Shown: positions 45,117-57,163, counted from the stretch's first letter. The stretch: 64,000 bases of DNA from Polyangium sp. 15x6 (GCF_029960785.1 NZ_JASBQE010000020.1:1-64000); one strand, 5' to 3'. Made by a program: numbers and translations. The notes: generated by a model from the sequence alone, not told the origin.

Positions 45117-45785
45117 ATGGCGACGAGCGTGGAAATCGGGGCGACGAGCGTCACCAAAAAGGCGCTCATGGCGGTGAGCGGGATCGTGCTCACGGTATAC
45201 GTCGTCCTGCACTTCGCGGGCAACCTGCTATATTTCGCCGGCCCCGAGGCGCTCGACGCGTATGCCGCGCTCCTCCACCGGAACGCCGCCCTGCTCTGGT
45301 CGGCCCGCGCCGTCCTCTTCGCGTCGTTCTGCGTTCACGTGGTCGTCGCGCTCGACCTCTACATGCGCAAGCAGGTCGCGCGTCCGATCTCGTATGGCCG
45401 CTACGAGCGCGCCGCGAGCAGCCTCGGCGCGCGCACGATGATCTGGACCGGCCTCGTCCTCCTCGGGTTCGTCGTCTATCACGTCCTCCATTTGACCCTG
45501 GGCTTCGCGCACCCCGCGTACGTCCCGGGGCGCGTGTATTCGAATGTCTCGGTCGCGTTCGCCTCGGTCGTGCCCACGGTGATTTACGTGGTCAGCATGA
45601 TCGCGCTCGGCTTGCACGTCTCGCACGGCGTGCTCGCGATGACGCAATCGCTCGGGCTCACCCTGCGGCGTGACCGGCTGCGCGGGCTCCAGCGACTGTC
45701 CGTCATCCTCGCGCTGATCGTCGCCCTGGGCCTCGCCGCCATTCCGATCACCGCGCTCGCGCTCTCTCTCACGAGGGGGCGGTAG
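45117..45785 (+). CDS. sdhC: Succinate dehydrogenase cytochrome b subunit
   Basis: 222 residues from the ATG at 45117, chosen because GGAGGAGG lies just before it; an in-frame ATG at 45096 starts inside that ribosome-binding site. Five hydrophobic segments, the layout of the Bacillus/Wolinella-type (class B) single-chain cytochrome b. Histidines in membrane segments for two haem b groups lie in VLHFAGNLLYF, CVHVVVALDLY, VVYHVLHLTLG and LHVSHGVL. It is the first gene of the sdhCAB operon. Confidence 0.93.
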   Translation: MATSVEIGATSVTKKALMAVSGIVLTVYVVLHFAGNLLYFAGPEALDAYAALLHRNAALLWSARAVLFASFCVHVVVALDLYMRKQVARPISYGRYERAASSLGARTMIWTGLVLLGFVVYHVLHLTLGFAHPAYVPGRVYSNVSVAFASVVPTVIYVVSMIALGLHVSHGVLAMTQSLGLTLRRDRLRGLQRLSVILALIVALGLAAIPITALALSLTRGR

Positions 45786-45797
45786 GGGAAGGCTTTC

Positions 45798-47707
<1,910 letters not shown>

Positions 47708-47708
<1 letters not shown>

Positions 47709-48505
47709 TGCGGATCGCGCTCGAGGTCTGGCGTCAACGGAGCCCCGAGGAGCCGGGCCGGTTCGTCCGGTACGAGACCGCGGAGGCCTCGCCCGACATG
47801 TCGCTGCTCGAGCTGCTCGACGTCGTCAACGAGGACCTCGTACGAAAAGGCGAGGAGCCGATCGCATTCGATAGCGATTGCCGCGAGGGTATCTGCGGCA
47901 CGTGCGGATTCATGGTCAACGGCCTCGCGCACGGCCCGCTAAAGGGCGCGGCCGCGTGCCAGGTCTATCTCCGGAACTTCCGCGACGGTGAGACGCTCTT
48001 CCTCGAGCCCTTCCGGGCGAAGGCATTTCCTCTCATCAAGGATCTCGTCATCAACCGCAGCGCGCTCGATCGGATCATCGCCGCGGGCGGCTACGTCTCC
48101 GTCAACACGGGCAATGCGCCGGAGGCGAACACATCGACGATCCCCAAGGACTTTGCCGAAGAAGCCATGGACGCCGCGGCGTGCATCGCGTGCGGCGCCT
48201 GCATCGCGGCTTGCCCGAATGCCTCGGCCGCGCTCTTCACGGGCGCGAAGATCACGCACCTCGGAAAACTCCCGCAGGGCCAGCCCGAGCGCGGGCGGCG
48301 CGCGCTGCGCATGGTCCGGGCCGCGGCGGCCGAGGGATTCGGCCATTGCACGTTCGCGGGGGAATGCGAGACCGCGTGCCCGAAGAGCATTCCCCTCCAG
48401 GTCATCACGCAAATGAACCGCGACTACCTCGCGGCCCGGCTCCGCGGCGAGGGCCGCGCGCCGACGCGGCACATCGAGCCCGGCACGCCGAAACGACGCC
48501 GCTGA
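47708..48505 (+). CDS. sdhB: Succinate dehydrogenase iron-sulphur subunit
   Basis: 265 residues; the ATG overlaps the sdhA stop (TGATG) and is preceded by AAAGGAG. The N-terminal ferredoxin domain has CREGICGTCGFMVNG for the [2Fe-2S] cluster. The C-terminal part has CIACGACIAACPNASA and CETACPKSIPLQ for the [4Fe-4S] and [3Fe-4S] clusters. Passes electrons from SdhA to SdhC. With sdhC and sdhA it forms the sdhCAB operon. Ends in a basic tail (PGTPKRRR). Confidence 0.95.
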
Positions 48506-48558
48506 CGCGCTCGTTCTACGCGCCTCGGCCGGCGCCGTGGTATCCTTGGCGCCGCGCC

Positions 48559-49578
48559 ATGCTCCCGACCTTCCTCGCGCGCCTCGCCGACCCCGCCATC
48601 GAGACCGTCCTGCTCTGCGGCTGCGGCGGAGGCTTCGATTTCTTGCAAGGCGCGACGCTCCTGCCCGAGCTCGAACGCCTCGGCAAGCGCGTGATCCTCG
48701 GCAGTTATTCGTTCGGGGAGCCCGAGCGGATCGACGACGCGCCCGTCGTGTATACGGCCGAGACCGGCGCCGTCGTCAAGCGGGTCCTCGGACATTCGAG
48801 CCCCCCGCCCGATTACGGCCCCGAGGTGCACCTCGCGAGCTTCCTCGACCAGGAGCGCCCCGAAGGCGCGCCGCATTTCGTCTACGCCTATTATGCGCGG
48901 GCCTTCACCGTGCCCGCTCTCCGCGATTTTTATGCCGAGCTCGTCCGCCGGCACGCCGTCGACGCCGTGATCCTCGTCGACGGCGGCTCGGATTCGCTGA
49001 TGCGCGGCGACGAGGAGGGGCTCGGCGATCCGATCGAGGACGCGGTCTCCGTCGGCGCGGTGGCTTCGCTCTCCGGCTTGAAGCTCAAGCTGCTCTGCTC
49101 GATCGGCCTCGGCGCCGACCGCTTCAATGGCGTCTCGGACGCCGCCAGCCTGCGCGCCATCGCCGAGCTCACCGAGGCGGGCGGCTTCCTCGGCGCCGTG
49201 AGCCTCGAACCGACGAGCCCCGGGTATGGCTTCTACAAGCGCTGCATCGAGCACGTCTATGCGAACCAGACGTTCCGCTCGGCGCTCACCGGATTCATTC
49301 TTTCCGCGGCCGAGGGCCATTTCGGCGGCGAACGAGTCCCGCCGGCCCTCTGCAGCCGGGTGAGCCCCGGCCGCTTCTTCGTCTGGCCGCTCATGGCCAT
49401 GATCTGGGCGTTCGACGTCGAGGTCGTGGCGCGCCGCTCGAAGATCGTCGGCTGGATCCGCGATTGCACCACGGTGCGGGATTGCCACCTCGCGCTCCGC
49501 CGCGGCCGCGCCTTGCTCGCCGAGGGCCCGCGCGAGGTGGAGAACCTGCCGCGGCAGGAGGATATGGTCGGTTATTGA
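48559..49578 (+). CDS. DUF1152 protein
   Basis: 339 residues from the ATG at 48559. The whole length matches DUF1152, a family of unknown function with an N-terminal VLLCGCGGGFDFLQGATLLP motif, VVYTAETG, ILVDGGSDSLMRGDEEGLG and a CSIGLGADRFNGVSD block. The GGGFD and DGGSD loops look like nucleotide- or metal-binding sites. It is 53 bp after sdhB on the same strand. Its last 7 bp overlap the 3' end of the convergent PAS-STAS gene. Confidence 0.85.
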   Translation: MLPTFLARLADPAIETVLLCGCGGGFDFLQGATLLPELERLGKRVILGSYSFGEPERIDDAPVVYTAETGAVVKRVLGHSSPPPDYGPEVHLASFLDQERPEGAPHFVYAYYARAFTVPALRDFYAELVRRHAVDAVILVDGGSDSLMRGDEEGLGDPIEDAVSVGAVASLSGLKLKLLCSIGLGADRFNGVSDAASLRAIAELTEAGGFLGAVSLEPTSPGYGFYKRCIEHVYANQTFRSALTGFILSAAEGHFGGERVPPALCSRVSPGRFFVWPLMAMIWAFDVEVVARRSKIVGWIRDCTTVRDCHLALRRGRALLAEGPREVENLPRQEDMVGY

Positions 49579-50771
49579 GGCTGTTCGTCCCGACGAACAC
49601 GCGTCTCGTCTACCATCCGGCGAATGCAGAGCCGGAGCCCCTCGCGCAAGTTCGCGCACGTCGTCAGGCTCGACAGATCCAGCCCGAGCGTCACCATCGT
49701 CTGCGCCACCGTCGGCCGGATCCCCGTGACGATGCCCTCCGCGCCGAGCAGCCGGATCGCGCGAATGAGGCTGAAGAGATGGCTCGCCGTCATCGTGTCG
49801 ACCATATCGACGCCGGTCAGATCGAGGATCGCGAACCGCGCCGACGTGCGCACCACGGCCGAGAGCAGGTCATCCATCACGCGCGCCACGCGCCGGCTGT
49901 CGACGACGCCCATCATCGGGAGCGTCAGCACCTTCTCCCAGACCTGGATCACGGGCGTCTCCAGGTTCCGGATGACCTCCTCTTGCCGCTCGATGAGCTC
50001 CATCTTCGTCCGGAGCTCGAGCATTGCTTTTCGCATGTCGCGCTTGGCGAGCGTCAGGCCCAGCATGTGCGTGGTCTCGCCCTCCTTGTTGCGTATCGGA
50101 ACGAACCAGCTCTCCCACAGGATGTCGAGTGCATCATTCGTCGAATTGATGAACTCTCCCTCGAGCGCGCGACGGATGGCGGCCACTCCATCGGTCACGT
50201 CCTTGTAAAGCTCGAAGAGGTTCTGTCCGATGAGCGTCCCGGGCTCGTTGCCGCCGGTCCTGCACCCCTTGCCGTCGTGCAGCAGGTACGTGCCCTCCTG
50301 ATCGATCACGTACGCCGATAGATCCAGGCTATCGAGGATCGCGCGAAGGACACGCTCGGGCGCGATTGGGGGCAGCAATGCGAGGTCTTCCGCAGGCGGC
50401 ACCGCGAGCCGACCCGAAGAGACGCCCGGCGTCGGGACAATGGTGACGTAGATCTCGGAGCGCCCCGCCGCGCGCCGCGCATGCAATGAAAACGAACGAT
50501 AGAGGCCGTCGGCGTCACGCATTTGGCAGAGGGCATTCCAGTCTTCGCCCTCGCTCATCTTCGCCCACGCCGACGCGACCGCGTCCCTGTGATCGGGGTG
50601 AAGGGACTCGAACAAGGAGCCGCCTCGCACACGCTCGGCTCCGAGGACACGCTCGGCCTCGGGATTGAAGCCGGAAATCGCGCCCTCCTGACTCGTGGCC
50701 ACGAGGATACCAGGGCAATGCTGGAACCAAGCCGAATCCATTACAGTCTCCACGAACCCATGCAGTACCAC
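49572..50771 (-). CDS. PAS-STAS regulator (RsbR-like)
   Basis: 399 residues from the ATG at 50771; an ATG 10 codons later is possible. Two PAS domains lie at about 10-120 and 140-255, the first starting WFQHCPGILVATSQEGAISG and the second IDQEGTYLLHDGKG. A coiled coil (KMELIERQEEVIRNLETPVI) follows, then a STAS domain (about 275-385, with VLTLPMMGVVDSRRVARVMD and FAILDLTGVDMVDTMTASHL). The Thr in LTGVDMVDTMTA is the position phosphorylated in RsbR-type stressosome proteins. This arrangement is common in Polyangiales. No RsbT kinase is adjacent. Confidence 0.88.
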   Translation of the reverse strand: MVLHGFVETVMDSAWFQHCPGILVATSQEGAISGFNPEAERVLGAERVRGGSLFESLHPDHRDAVASAWAKMSEGEDWNALCQMRDADGLYRSFSLHARRAAGRSEIYVTIVPTPGVSSGRLAVPPAEDLALLPPIAPERVLRAILDSLDLSAYVIDQEGTYLLHDGKGCRTGGNEPGTLIGQNLFELYKDVTDGVAAIRRALEGEFINSTNDALDILWESWFVPIRNKEGETTHMLGLTLAKRDMRKAMLELRTKMELIERQEEVIRNLETPVIQVWEKVLTLPMMGVVDSRRVARVMDDLLSAVVRTSARFAILDLTGVDMVDTMTASHLFSLIRAIRLLGAEGIVTGIRPTVAQTMVTLGLDLSSLTTCANLREGLRLCIRRMVDETRVRRDEQPQ

Positions 50772-50888
50772 GAAGGGACTATCATGTCGCTCGTCGCAGC
50801 GTCGAGCGGGAAATACGCAAAAACGATTACACCTCGGAAGGAATTTCCCGCGGACACGTCAACGATGTGACGTGGAAAGGCGAGCGGC

Positions 50889-51383
50889 TCAGTCGTCCAC
50901 GCGCGCGGCGAGGGCTTTCGGGGCGATCATTTTGTAGCTGCCCGCGACGAGGGCCCGCACCTCGTTCCAGTCGATCGGGCCGTCGTTCTGCTCGTCGATC
51001 CGCACGTCGACCCATCCGTGCTTGCCCACGTATTTCGCGATCGTGAATCGCGGATCGGTGGCCACGAGCCCGGCCTGCATCTCGAACGTGGTCTTCACGC
51101 CGAACGACCACACGCCATTCTCTCCGCCGATCCCAGCAAAGATTTTATCGCGCACCCGGAACGTCGGATGCCCCCAGGCCTCGACCTCGGTCGCCTCGGG
51201 AAAACTCATGCAAATGACGCGGAACCGCTCCAGCGTTCCGCCCGGCCCCTCCATCTTGCTCGCCCCACGAACCGCCTTTTTCGCCGGGGGAGCGGCCTTC
51301 TTTGCCGTCGTCTTGGCCGTCTTCGCGGCCGCCTTCTTGGTGGTCTTCGTCGATTTCGTCGTACTGGCTTTCGTGCTCGCCAT
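50889..51383 (-). CDS. YjbR/MmcQ-family protein with a histone-H1-like N-terminal tail
   Basis: 164 residues. The first 45 are almost only Lys, Ala, Thr and Pro (KTTKKAAAKTAKTTAKKAAP, AAPPAKKAV), like histone H1 tails. Residues about 50-160 are the YjbR (DUF419/MmcQ) domain, with FRVICMSFPEATEVEAWGHP, FRVRDKIFAG, KVKTTFEMQ-like and VGKHGWVDVRI. YjbR domains are of unknown biological role but have been suggested to bind DNA. The tail would strengthen that. It stands alone. Confidence 0.85.
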   Translation of the reverse strand: MASTKASTTKSTKTTKKAAAKTAKTTAKKAAPPAKKAVRGASKMEGPGGTLERFRVICMSFPEATEVEAWGHPTFRVRDKIFAGIGGENGVWSFGVKTTFEMQAGLVATDPRFTIAKYVGKHGWVDVRIDEQNDGPIDWNEVRALVAGSYKMIAPKALAARVDD

Positions 51384-51389
51384 GGTCTC

Positions 51390-51780
51390 TCAATACCTGA
51401 GGTCACGCGTCTTTTTCGTCGTCACGGAAGGCAATGGTTTGGCGGTCTTCGCGTCGGTCGCGGGCAGAGGCCCGGGCGCGACCGAGGCCGGGACGGCGGG
51501 CGTCCTCCTTCCCGCCGCGCACGGAGCGCGTGGCCACGCCGGTCCCGAGCGCGAGCGGTTTGCCGTCGACCGTCGCCTTCACGTCCTCGGTCGCCGCGCC
51601 CGTCACGACGACGAGCAGCGATGGCACGAGCGCGAGCAGGGCCCGCTCCCGCTTGCTGCCTTCCTCGCGCGCCTTGCGAAACGCGGGCGGCGACGTCGGG
51701 CCGAGCGGCTCGGCGGCGAGGCGCTCGTAGGTCGCGAGGGCCTCGGCGAGCGCGATCTCGCGCGCCTTCGACACGTTCTC
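51390..51780 (-). pseudogene. Decayed remnant of a myxobacterial helical/PEGA-like protein gene
   Basis: Frame from 51780 down to about 51530 encodes a stretch typical of a large myxobacterial family: EIALAEALATYERLAAEPLG, then KAREEGSKRERALLALVPSL, LLVVVTGAATEDVKATVDG. Intact family members (a helical region, then a PEGA-like strand) continue from there. Here the frame turns basic and stops at 51403. In another frame the sequence continues as a plausible Pro/Ala-rich end (TPAVPASVAPGPLPATDAK) to a TGA at 51390-51392. The N-terminal part is missing. I read it as a fragment with a frameshift. Confidence 0.4.
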
Positions 51781-52003
51781 CAGCCCGCCCGCGCGCGAGC
51801 GCGCCCGAAGAGCGTCCGAGGACGAGCGCGGCGCAAGCGACCCATCGAGACATGGCCCCCCATTCTGCCGCCCCCTCGCGCCGGATGTCGAGGGGGTAGA
51901 ATCGTGCTCTCGATCCGGCCCCGGACGCCGGCGCCCCGCCCCGCCGCACCTCGGCGCCCCCGTCGCCCTTGACTTCGCCGGGCGAAGGAGCGAGTTGTGC
52001 TGG

Positions 52004-52477
52004 ATGCGCGCCCCCATTTCCCAGGACAAACCCTCCTTCCCGCGCCGACTTTCCGGCGTCCTCCTCGCGCTCGCCGCGCTCGTCGGCTCCGCCTCCGCGG
52101 CCGCGGACGAGGTCGGGCCGCTCGAAGAGAGCTGTTACGACAAGAAGTCCGGCGATGCATGCGCCGATCCCCAGGGCGCGGCCGGCACGTGCACCGGCGT
52201 GAAGGACCTCCGGGGCCGGGAGCTGCTCCGCTGCGTGGCAGGCGCCAAAGCCCCGGCCACACAGCCGGCCGACACGAAGACCCAGACCCCGCAGCCGGCC
52301 GACGCAAAGACCCCGAGCCCGACGCCGTCCGCCGCGACCGTGTCCGTGGCCGAGAAAAAGGGCTGCTCCGTGTCGGCAGTCGGAAGCTCGAACGAAGGGG
52401 CGCCGCTCGCGATCACCGTCGCCCTGGCCGCGCTCGCCCTCTACCGAGTGAAACGCCGCGTAGAGCCCGCGGGGTGA
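52004..52477 (+). CDS. Secreted protein with MYXO-CTERM-like C-terminus
   Basis: 157 residues from the ATG at 52004; a TTG at 51995 is nearer the GAAGGAG ribosome-binding site. A signal peptide (SGVLLALAALVGSASAAADE) is followed by a small Cys-rich domain (CYDKKSGDACADPQGAAGTC), a Thr/Pro/Ala linker, and a C-terminus with one Cys (KKGCSVSAVG), a hydrophobic stretch (APLAITVALAALALY) and KRR. That order (Cys, membrane segment, basic end) is the myxococcal MYXO-CTERM sorting pattern, in which the Cys is lipidated or processed. Confidence 0.72.
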   Translation: MRAPISQDKPSFPRRLSGVLLALAALVGSASAAADEVGPLEESCYDKKSGDACADPQGAAGTCTGVKDLRGRELLRCVAGAKAPATQPADTKTQTPQPADAKTPSPTPSAATVSVAEKKGCSVSAVGSSNEGAPLAITVALAALALYRVKRRVEPAG

Positions 52478-52480
52478 GGG

Positions 52481-52849
52481 GTGGACTGGTTCTGGGCATT
52501 CGTCTTCACGCAGGTCGTCGAGATCCCGATCTACGTCTACGGGCTCCGCGTCCGCGTGTACGAGGCATTCGGCGCGAGCGCGCTGACGCACCCGATCGTC
52601 TGGTTCGTCATTCCAAACCTCTGGGAGCGCTTCTATCTCGCCGTGTTCGCGCCCCATCCCTCGTTGTGGATCTCGGCTGTCCCGCGATACTGGATCATGG
52701 TGGTCATCGCCGAGACGTTCGCGGTGACCGCCGAGGCGGGGTATTTCCGGTTCATCGGTAAGAAAAAGACACTCGGGTGGGCGTTCGCCGCGAACATGGC
52801 GAGCGTCACCCTGGGCTTTGCGAGCCGCGCGCTCTTCGATTGGCCGTGA
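52481..52849 (+). CDS. Small polytopic membrane protein
   Basis: 122 residues from the GTG at 52481, 3 bp after the previous stop. Three to four membrane segments are visible: [54 protein letters not shown] and [14 protein letters not shown]. No family is recognised. Its TGA overlaps the GTG of the kinase gene (GTGA at 52846-52849), so the three genes 52004-56325 form one operon. Confidence 0.7.
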   Translation: MDWFWAFVFTQVVEIPIYVYGLRVRVYEAFGASALTHPIVWFVIPNLWERFYLAVFAPHPSLWISAVPRYWIMVVIAETFAVTAEAGYFRFIGKKKTLGWAFAANMASVTLGFASRALFDWP

Positions 52850-55800
52850 CCGCCGGACGCACGCTCCCCTCCCCGCTCGAAGCCGCGACGCTCGATCCCG
52901 CGGAGGGGAGAGGCGTTCGGCCCGGCGCGCTCGGCGAGGCGACGCTGCCCGCGCCCCCGATGGATTCGCTCATCGCCCGCACCGGCAGGGACGACGGCGA
53001 GGACGAGAATGCCCCGGAGAGCGCGGCCGCGCGGCGGATACGCGTGGTCGATCGGGAGACGTACGCGGTGGAATCGGAGGTCGCGAAGGGCGGCATCGGC
53101 CGGATCCTGCGGGCGCACGACACGCACCTCGATCGCCCGGTCGCGCTGAAGGAGCTCATCACGCGCGACCCGCAGGCCGAGGAGCGGTTCATCCGCGAGG
53201 CGCGGATCACGGCGCGCTTGCAGCACCCCTCGATCGTGCCGCTCTACGAGGCGGGCGTCTGGCCCTCGGGCGAGCCGTTTTTCGCGATGAAGCTCGTCTC
53301 CGGCCGCTCGCTCGACCATTTCATCGAGGAGGCGACGACGCTCGATCAACGCCTCGCCCTGCTCCCCCACGTGCTCGCGGTCGCCGAGGCGATGGCGTAT
53401 GCGCACAACGAGCGCATCATTCATCGCGACCTGAAGCCGCAAAACATCTTGCTCGGTCCGTTCGGCGAGACCGTGGTCATCGATTGGGGGCTCGCGAAGG
53501 ACCTCGACGAGGAATCCCCCGCGCCGCCTTCGTCGAAGCTGCCGCCGAAGAGATTGTCTTCGCCATCCTCGTCGGGCTCGATGGCGCTCACCGTGCTCGG
53601 CGTGGTCATGGGCACGCCCGGGTACATGCCGCCCGAGCAGGCCGCGGGGCGCAGCGTGGACGAGCGCGCGGACGTGTATGCGATCGGCGCGATTCTGTAT
53701 CACCTGCTCGCGGGCAAACCGTCCTACGAGGGCAAATACCCGATGGATATCGTCCGGCGCGTGCTGCGCGAGCCGCCGGCGCCCATCGAAGAGCTCCAGC
53801 CGGGCGTGCCGCGCGACCTCGTGACGATCGTGCAAAAGGCCATGGCACGGTCCAAGGCCGACCGATACCGGACGGCCGGCGAGCTCGCCGCGGACTTGCG
53901 CTGCTTCCAGACGGGGCAGATTGTCCAGGCACACCATTATTCGGCTCGCGAGCGGATCCGGCGCTTCGGTCGGCGCCATCGCGCGACGTTGCTCATGACA
54001 TTCGCCGCGGCCCTCGCGCTCGCGGTCACGGGCGCGCTCGCGGTCGGACGCGTCCTCGACGCGCGTGACGAGGCGCGGCGCGAGCGCGACAGGGCCGCGG
54101 AGGCCGAGCGGCGGGAATCGGAGCGCGCCGATACGCTCACCCTCGTCGAGGCGCGCGCGGCGGCCTCGCGGGATCCGCTCGCGGCGCTCGCCTGGCTCAA
54201 GACCCTCTCGGCGTCGTTCCGGGGGCATCGGCGCGAGCGGCTCGTGGCGGCGGACGCGATTTCGAGGGGCGTCCCGCTGCTCCTCCGGGGCCACATGGCG
54301 GGCATCAATCGCGCGGCCTTTTCGCCGGATGGCCGGTTCGTGGCCACGGCGAGCGACGACCGGACGCTCCGGCTCTGGGACGTGGCGACGGCAAAGGCAC
54401 GCGTACTCGAAGGACACACCGACGAGGTCTGGGACGCGGCATTCTCTCCCGATGGCTCCTGGCTCGCCAGCCGCAGCAAGGACACCACGATCCGGCTCTG
54501 GAGCATGCAGACGAGCGAAACCACGGTCCTCGCGGGACACGCGGCGCCGCTCGGCGCGATTCAATTCTTCCCGGACGGGCAGCGCCTCGCCTCCCGGGCT
54601 CGCGATGGATCCGTATGCGTGTGGGACCTCGCTGCGAGGGAGTGCAAGCGTGCCTGGTCTGCAGGCGGCACGGAGCGACATCTCGCCATTTCGCCGGACG
54701 GGCACACCCTCGCCTTCGTGGGGGCAGGTTCGCTCGTTCTTTACGACGCCGACACCGGGTCCGAGCGCCGCTTCGAGGGCGAGGCGCAGGAGACGGAGGC
54801 CATCGCATTCTCGCCCGATGGAGCGCTCGTGGCCACGGGCGACCGGAAAGGAGACGTTCGATTGTGGGACGTCTCGACGGGCCAGTCGAAGCGGCTCGAA
54901 GGCCACACCGCAATGGTGCGCGGGCTCGTGTTTCTCCCGGACGGCTCGCGCTTCGTCTCCGCGGGCAAGGACCGCGCCGTCCGCATCTGGGACGTCCGCA
55001 CGGGGGAAGCCCGCGTGCTGAAGGGGCACGAGGGGACGATTTACACGCTCGCCCTGTCCCCGGACGGCAAGCATTTGTTGACCGGCTCCGCGGACCAGAC
55101 CGCGCGCCTGTGGGACGTGGCCTCCGGGACGTCGCGGGTGTTCCGCGGCCCGAACGATTCCTTGTCGGATGTCGACTTTTCCCGCGACGGCGAGGGCGCG
55201 CTCGTCGCGAGTTACGACAACAGCCTGCGCGTCTATTCGCTCGAAGCGCTGCGCGACCGCGTCGTGGCCGTGCACGAGCACGAGGCGGGCGTGATCGCCG
55301 TCTCGCCCGATGGAACGTGTGTCGCCTCGGGCAGCGCCGACGGGGCGGTCGTCTGGACGAACCTCGCGGACGGGACGACGCGCACGCTCGGCAATCACGC
55401 GGGCGAGGTGCGGGGCGTCGCGTTTTCCCGCGACGGCGCGGCGATCGCCTCGGCGGGCGCGGATGGCCGCGTTCGTGTGTTCAGCACGCAGGGCGCGGCG
55501 CTCTCGTTCGAGGCCCACACGGGCGCGGCGAATGTCGTCCTGTTTTCGCCGGATGGCGCGCGTATCGTCTCCGCGGGCGAGGACGGGGCCATTCGGAGTT
55601 TTCCCACGAAGGGCGGCGAGGGGCAGGTCCTCGCGCGTCATTCGGCGGCGACGACCGCGCTCGCGTTTTCCCCGGACGGCGCGCGCCTCGCGTATTCGTT
55701 CGGCGATGGGCGGGTCGTCCTGCGTGAGTTCGTCACGGGCCGGGAAACGATTCTCGCCGGCCACCGCGACGCGGCGCACGTGCTCGTGTTTTCCCCGGAC

Positions 55801-56325
55801 GGCGGCCTGCTCGCGTCGGGCGGCATGGACCATTCCGTGCGGCTCTGGGACGTGACCACGGGCGCCGCGCGCCACGTCATCGACGCGGCCGGAACAGGGC
55901 TCACGCGGCTCGTGTTTTTCCCGGACGGCAAACGATTCGCGACGCTTGGTGGCGAGGCCAACGTAAAACTGTGGAGCGCGGTCGACGGCCGATTGCTCGA
56001 CGTCCTGCGAGGATATCGAGGCGTCGTCGCGGGGCTCGACGTCTCGCCCGAGGGCAGCCGGCTCGCGACGGCGGGCGCGGACGGCATCGTGCGGTTATGG
56101 GACCTCGAAGCGGGCGAGAGCCGGCTGCTCGAAGGGCACGAGGGCAACGTCTTCGCCGTCACGTTCGCCGAGGGAGGCCGATCTCTCGTCACGGCAGGAA
56201 AAGACCGGACCGTGCGGCGCTGGATGGATGATCTGCCCATGGAAGCGGCGAGCATTCGCGCGTTCGTCGAGGCCGCGACGCCGGAGACGGTCGCGTCGCT
56301 CGGCCTTCACCCGGACGAACGCTGA
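52846..56325 (+). CDS. Ser/Thr protein kinase with 16 C-terminal WD40 repeats
   Basis: 1159 residues from the GTG that overlaps the previous stop. Residues about 70-350 form a Hanks kinase: glycine loop [20 protein letters not shown] Lys, [11 protein letters not shown] in place of DFG (DWGLAKDL) and YMPPEQ. A membrane segment follows ([19 protein letters not shown], about 385-405), then a charged helix and an outer region of 16 WD40 repeats I can count (typical SPDGxxxATxSxDxTxRLWD blades), enough for two beta-propellers. It is a likely transmembrane sensor kinase whose propellers sit outside the cytoplasm. The small membrane protein gene before it may be its partner. Confidence 0.9.
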   Translation: MTAGRTLPSPLEAATLDPAEGRGVRPGALGEATLPAPPMDSLIARTGRDDGEDENAPESAAARRIRVVDRETYAVESEVAKGGIGRILRAHDTHLDRPVALKELITRDPQAEERFIREARITARLQHPSIVPLYEAGVWPSGEPFFAMKLVSGRSLDHFIEEATTLDQRLALLPHVLAVAEAMAYAHNERIIHRDLKPQNILLGPFGETVVIDWGLAKDLDEESPAPPSSKLPPKRLSSPSSSGSMALTVLGVVMGTPGYMPPEQAAGRSVDERADVYAIGAILYHLLAGKPSYEGKYPMDIVRRVLREPPAPIEELQPGVPRDLVTIVQKAMARSKADRYRTAGELAADLRCFQTGQIVQAHHYSARERIRRFGRRHRATLLMTFAAALALAVTGALAVGRVLDARDEARRERDRAAEAERRESERADTLTLVEARAAASRDPLAALAWLKTLSASFRGHRRERLVAADAISRGVPLLLRGHMAGINRAAFSPDGRFVATASDDRTLRLWDVATAKARVLEGHTDEVWDAAFSPDGSWLASRSKDTTIRLWSMQTSETTVLAGHAAPLGAIQFFPDGQRLASRARDGSVCVWDLAARECKRAWSAGGTERHLAISPDGHTLAFVGAGSLVLYDADTGSERRFEGEAQETEAIAFSPDGALVATGDRKGDVRLWDVSTGQSKRLEGHTAMVRGLVFLPDGSRFVSAGKDRAVRIWDVRTGEARVLKGHEGTIYTLALSPDGKHLLTGSADQTARLWDVASGTSRVFRGPNDSLSDVDFSRDGEGALVASYDNSLRVYSLEALRDRVVAVHEHEAGVIAVSPDGTCVASGSADGAVVWTNLADGTTRTLGNHAGEVRGVAFSRDGAAIASAGADGRVRVFSTQGAALSFEAHTGAANVVLFSPDGARIVSAGEDGAIRSFPTKGGEGQVLARHSAATTALAFSPDGARLAYSFGDGRVVLREFVTGRETILAGHRDAAHVLVFSPDGGLLASGGMDHSVRLWDVTTGAARHVIDAAGTGLTRLVFFPDGKRFATLGGEANVKLWSAVDGRLLDVLRGYRGVVAGLDVSPEGSRLATAGADGIVRLWDLEAGESRLLEGHEGNVFAVTFAEGGRSLVTAGKDRTVRRWMDDLPMEAASIRAFVEAATPETVASLGLHPDER

Positions 56326-56329
56326 TCGT

Positions 56330-57043
56330 TCAGGCCTCGTTTTGCCCGCTGCGCGGCCGTTTTCGCGGCAGCCCGCCGCCGCCGAACGACGCCTCGGCGC
56401 CCGGCTCGGGCGGCGCCTCGTGGCCCGTGCCGTAGGCGCGCAGAAATGCGTCGACGTGCTCGTCGGCAAACTTGTCCCATTCGAGCGGGCGTGTCTTCGC
56501 CCCGCCGAGCGAGCCTTGATGCAGGAGGACGAGCAGGGGCGGCGCGACCAGCGCGAGGGCCATCTGCCGCACGTCCCCCGCGCGGAGCTCGCCCCGCGCC
56601 ATGTGCCGCGCGAGGCGCGCCTCCACGGATTCGAGCGTCGGATCGAGCACCTCGCAGAGGTATTTCGGGCCGAGCGTGGGCTCGCGCAGGCCGCAGGCGA
56701 TGCCTATCGCGTGCACCTCCTCGACGCCGCCCCGGAAGCCGAGCTCCAGGTAAAACAAGAACCCCCGCAGCGACGCGCGCACGGGCAGGAGCGGCCCCGT
56801 CGCGACCTCCAGCATGTACCGCTGCCCGCGCTCGTGCCAATGCGACAGCACCGCCGAGACCACGCCCTCGCGCGAGCCGAAATAATGCCGCAGCGTCGCC
56901 ACGCTCACCCCCGCGGATGCCGCCATTTCGCGGAAGCTCGCCCGCGGGCCGTCGGGCTCCGAGAGCCGCTTCTGCACGGCCGCGACGAGCGACGCGCGCG
57001 TCGCCTCGAAGTCCGGATTGCGTGAACCTGCGGGCCTGCCCAT
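56330..57043 (-). CDS. TetR-family regulator
   Basis: 237 residues from the ATG at 57043. The helix-turn-helix is ASFREMAASAGVSVATLRHY followed by FGSREGVVSAVL. The C-terminal ligand domain is helical and unassigned. It is divergent from the Rieske gene pair, with 136 bp between starts, and very probably represses them and itself. The predicted promoter starts its transcript about 7 nt before the ATG. Confidence 0.9.
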   Translation of the reverse strand: MGRPAGSRNPDFEATRASLVAAVQKRLSEPDGPRASFREMAASAGVSVATLRHYFGSREGVVSAVLSHWHERGQRYMLEVATGPLLPVRASLRGFLFYLELGFRGGVEEVHAIGIACGLREPTLGPKYLCEVLDPTLESVEARLARHMARGELRAGDVRQMALALVAPPLLVLLHQGSLGGAKTRPLEWDKFADEHVDAFLRAYGTGHEAPPEPGAEASFGGGGLPRKRPRSGQNEA

Positions 57044-57056
57044 ACCTTCGTTCGGT

Positions 57057-57084
57057 ACTCTAGAACATCCATCCTCCAGTTCAA
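57057..57084 (-). promoter_or_regulatory. Promoter of the TetR gene
   Basis: On the minus strand TTGAAC (57084-57079) and TAGAGT (57062-57057) are 16 bp apart. The overlapping plus-strand TAGAACAT (57061-57068) is one of three TAGAACRY sites shared with the other two promoters in this locus. Confidence 0.5.
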
Positions 57085-57125
57085 GCGTCGGGCGCGGCCT
57101 CTCTCGTGGACCAGGCTCGGCCGCC

Positions 57126-57163
57126 TTGACGAGCCTCGATTTTTTCGTAACTCTAACGTTCTA
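57126..57163 (+). promoter_or_regulatory. Promoter and operator-like site of the Rieske-like gene at 57180
   Basis: TTGACG (57126-57131) is 16 bp from TAACTC (57148-57153). A TAGAACGT site in reverse (ACGTTCTA, 57156-57163) lies at the start of the predicted transcript, in a place where a repressor would block initiation. Confidence 0.45.

Noticed and set aside
52633-55875. 1080-codon open frame on the minus strand across the WD40 kinase
   Set aside because: The plus strand carries a full kinase and WD40 repeats; the minus frame has only Arg/Glu-rich low-complexity text.
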